Positions 62,480 through 64,000 of a DNA stretch of 64,000 bases are shown here, in pieces (positions within the stretch are counted from its first letter, which is position 1; each line of letters starts with the position of its first letter). The stretch covers positions 6,200,001 through 6,264,000 of the forward strand of contig NZ_CP109496.1 in the NCBI RefSeq assembly GCF_036231355.1, given 5' to 3'. The notes beneath the pieces were generated by a model, which was not told the DNA's origin, did no database searches, and saw only the letters and a program-made list of their open reading frames with translations. The stretch is from Streptomyces sp. NBC_01431. Lineage in GTDB: Bacteria > Actinomycetota > Actinomycetes > Streptomycetales > Streptomycetaceae. The translations under genes and the position numbers were made by a program.

Positions 62480-62695
62480 CCTTGTGTGACCCGGAACACA
62501 GCGCTGACCTGGCGTTTCGTCTCGACTTTCAGGCCCGGACATGTCCAAGCCCCGCCGGAATGCGCCATTCTGCTCCGGTCGGACGGCTCCCCGGACCCGG
62601 AGGTCGTCGTACGGACCTTGCCGAATGGGTGGCCAGGACGGGCGGAAGGGGTGATCATGAGAAGTCCAGAGCGCACTTCCCATGAGGAGGCACGG

Positions 62696-62917
62696 GTGGC
62701 CGAGACTCTGAAGAAGGGCAGCCGGGTAACCGGCGCCGCGCGCGACAAGCTCGCGGCAGACCTGAAGAAGAAGTACGACTCCGGTGCGAGTATCCGGGCG
62801 CTGGCCGAGGAAACCGGCCGCTCCTATGGATTCGTCCACCGGATGCTCAGCGAGTCCGGGGTCACTCTCCGCGGACGCGGCGGAGCGACACGGGGCAAGA
62901 AGGCCGCCTCGGCCTGA
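62696..62917 (+). CDS. gbn: GATC-binding nucleoid-associated protein Gbn (SCO1839 type)
   Basis: GTG 62696 with GAGGAGG 5 nt upstream gives 73 aa, the length I recall for Gbn of S. coelicolor. Basic N-terminus (AETLKKGSRVTGAARDKLAA), a homeodomain-like HTH (SIRALAEETGRSYGFVHRML) and a Gly/Arg/Lys tail. Gbn binds DNA with a GATC core, bends it and affects the timing of development. A GATC cluster precedes the gene and a hairpin terminator follows it. An enoyl-CoA hydratase follows, as in SCO1839/SCO1838. Confidence 0.85.
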   Translation: MAETLKKGSRVTGAARDKLAADLKKKYDSGASIRALAEETGRSYGFVHRMLSESGVTLRGRGGATRGKKAASA

Positions 62918-62963
62918 CCGAGGCAGGTCCGGCGTCCCCTGTGGTCCCCCGGGTCCGGTGGTG

Positions 62964-62997
62964 ACCACCCGGTCGGCCGTGCGGTCGACCGGGTGGT
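62964..62997 (+). terminator. Hairpin terminator after gbn
   Basis: ACCACCCGGTCG and CGACCGGGTGGT form a perfect 12-bp stem with a 10-nt loop. A smaller hairpin, TGACCGC-CGTC-GCGGTCA, follows at about 63016-63033 in the leader of the next gene. Confidence 0.75.
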
Positions 62998-63065
62998 TAC
63001 TGTGCAGTCACTTAATGACCGCCGTCGCGGTCATGCACTGACGGCCACTGACCCGGAGGCGCTCC

Positions 63066-63866
63066 ATGGCTTCGCCCGCACCTGAGGTAGAGGTATTCGA
63101 CAAGGACGGCGTCCGGCTCTCCGTCGCCGACGCGGTCGCCACGGTGACCCTGACCAATCCGGGCAAGCGCAACGCTCAGTCTCCCGCTCTGTGGCGGGCG
63201 TTGGCGGACGCCGGACGGTCGCTGCCGGGCAGCGTGCGCGTGGTCGTGCTGCGCGGGGAGGGCAAGTCCTTCTCCGCCGGCCTCGACCGCCAGGCCTTCA
63301 CTCCCGAAGGCTTCGACGGCGAGCCCTCGTTCATCGACCTCGCGCGCGGCTCCGACGAGGAGCTCGACGCGGTCATCGCCGAGTACCAGGAGGCGTTCAC
63401 CTGGTGGCGCCGCAACGACATCGTGTCGATCGCGGCCGTCCAGGGGCATGCGATCGGTGCGGGCTTCCAGCTCGCCCTGGCCTGTGATCTGCGGGTCGTC
63501 GCGCAGGACGTGCAGTTCGCCATGCGCGAGACCAGCCTCGGACTCGTCCCCGACCTCACCGGCACGCATCCGCTCGTCGGGCTCGTCGGGTACGCCCGCG
63601 CGCTCGAAATCTGTGCGACGGGGCGGTTCGTGGGGGCCGAGGAGGCCGAGCGCGTCGGCCTCGCCAACCTTGCCGTGCCGGGTGCCGAACTCGACTCCGC
63701 GGTACGGGACTTGGCAGGAGCGCTGCTTGCCGCTCCTCGGGATGCGGTGGTCGAGACGAAGGCACTGCTGAGGGGGGCCGTGGGGCGGGACTACGAGGAC
63801 CAGCGCGTTGCCGAGCGGGCCGCTCAGGCCCGGCGTCTGCGCGACCTGGCCGGTCTCTCGGACTGA
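63066..63866 (+). CDS. Enoyl-CoA hydratase/isomerase family protein
   Basis: A 266-aa crotonase-fold protein. Acyl-CoA and oxyanion regions: LTNPGKRNAQSPALW, FSAGLDRQAF and AVQGHAIGAGFQLALACDLR; then RETSLGLVPDLTGTHPL and AEEAERVGLAN. The residue pattern at the two catalytic Glu positions is not clearly hydratase-like (Asp in VPDLTG), so isomerase or another crotonase reaction is possible. CGGAGG precedes ATG 63066. Confidence 0.88.
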   Translation: MASPAPEVEVFDKDGVRLSVADAVATVTLTNPGKRNAQSPALWRALADAGRSLPGSVRVVVLRGEGKSFSAGLDRQAFTPEGFDGEPSFIDLARGSDEELDAVIAEYQEAFTWWRRNDIVSIAAVQGHAIGAGFQLALACDLRVVAQDVQFAMRETSLGLVPDLTGTHPLVGLVGYARALEICATGRFVGAEEAERVGLANLAVPGAELDSAVRDLAGALLAAPRDAVVETKALLRGAVGRDYEDQRVAERAAQARRLRDLAGLSD

Positions 63867-63951
63867 GCCGGCCCGCACCCCGCGGGGTGTTGTCGGGGGC
63901 GCTGCCCCTGACCTCGCACGGCTTGGTCGTGCGGTCCGGATCGTGTGCCGG

Positions 63952-64000
63952 TCAGCCGGACCAGGTGATCAGGACCGCTACCGACTCCGCCTCTGGGACG
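63952..64000 (-). CDS. C-terminal fragment of a minus-strand gene running off the window
   Basis: A minus-strand frame open from the window edge ends VPEAESVAVLITWSG then TGA at 63952. Sixteen codons are too few to name it, but the composition looks coding. 63867-63951 shows no feature. Confidence 0.45.
   Translation of the reverse strand, partial: VPEAESVAVLITWSG

Noticed and set aside
1-64000. Mobile elements or a classical natural-product gene cluster
   Set aside because: No transposase, integrase, terminal repeats, tRNA-flanked island, PKS/NRPS modules or carrier proteins were seen; the lone ketosynthase at 13478 is not enough.

Overview
The window is high-GC actinobacterial chromosome, almost certainly Streptomyces. 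Evidence: very GC-rich codon use, ectABCD, a class E sortase substrate (LAxTG protein), a TerD-family protein, mycothiol-type MDMPI and F420/PPOX-type enzymes, HrdB-like promoters and a 73-aa Gbn-like nucleoid protein. From memory, the order matches a S. coelicolor core segment running from the dapD locus down to the SCO1839/SCO1838 locus. I see no insertion sequence, prophage, integrase, CRISPR array or rRNA. The window is chromosomal core with a few small accessory patches.

Layout. 1-9.2 kb: 3' part of dapD, a dapA-type aldolase, a Tat lipoprotein of the dimethylformamidase-like family, an SDR, a divergent PPOX/MarR pair, a secreted nuclease and a conserved Streptomyces protein whose paralog lies at 57.6 kb. 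9.3-11.2 kb: a Y-RNA-like RNA with a circularly permuted tRNA module, followed by a Ro60/TROVE protein. 11.3-15.4 kb: a divergent MFS pump/TetR pair sharing one large operator, a ketosynthase and a flavoprotein. 15.7-18.0 kb: an accessory-looking XRE-TPR regulator plus SLOG-domain protein, with a frameshifted small gene and a Zn-ribbon-like small protein on the other strand.

18.1-31 kb: a double-TerD protein, then uronate catabolism. A uronate dehydrogenase and a ketodeoxyglucarate dehydratase are divergent from mirror-image promoters, and an uncharacterised 380-aa protein is translationally coupled to the dehydratase. The last enzyme (2-oxoglutarate-semialdehyde dehydrogenase) with its IclR regulator lies 8 kb away at 28.5-31 kb. 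Between them are an acid phosphatase, a class B PBP and a membrane protein/histidine kinase/response regulator operon. 31-36 kb: MFS pump/GlxA-type regulator, a DsbA-like protein, a class V aminotransferase and an MDMPI-type protein.

36.3-39.4 kb: the ectABCD compatible-solute operon with a 24-bp perfect palindrome upstream and a large terminator. 39.7-43.4 kb: a class V aminotransferase, an amidohydrolase and an LAxTG-anchored protein. 43.6-52.8 kb: cobalamin biosynthesis (CobE/CbiG-CobC fusion, then riboswitch-cobD-cobQ-chelatase-cobO-cobB), with a ZIP transporter between. 52.9-54.5 kb: a low-affinity phosphate transporter with its small partner and a Pho box. 54.6-64 kb: GH25 lysozyme, class II aldolase, alpha/beta hydrolase, the second paralog, VOC protein, zinc metallopeptidase, ABC-F ATPase with a 7-codon leader, gbn preceded by a dense GATC array, enoyl-CoA hydratase, and the tail of a minus-strand gene.

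All functions are read from protein motifs, spacing and recalled family knowledge; no database search was run.
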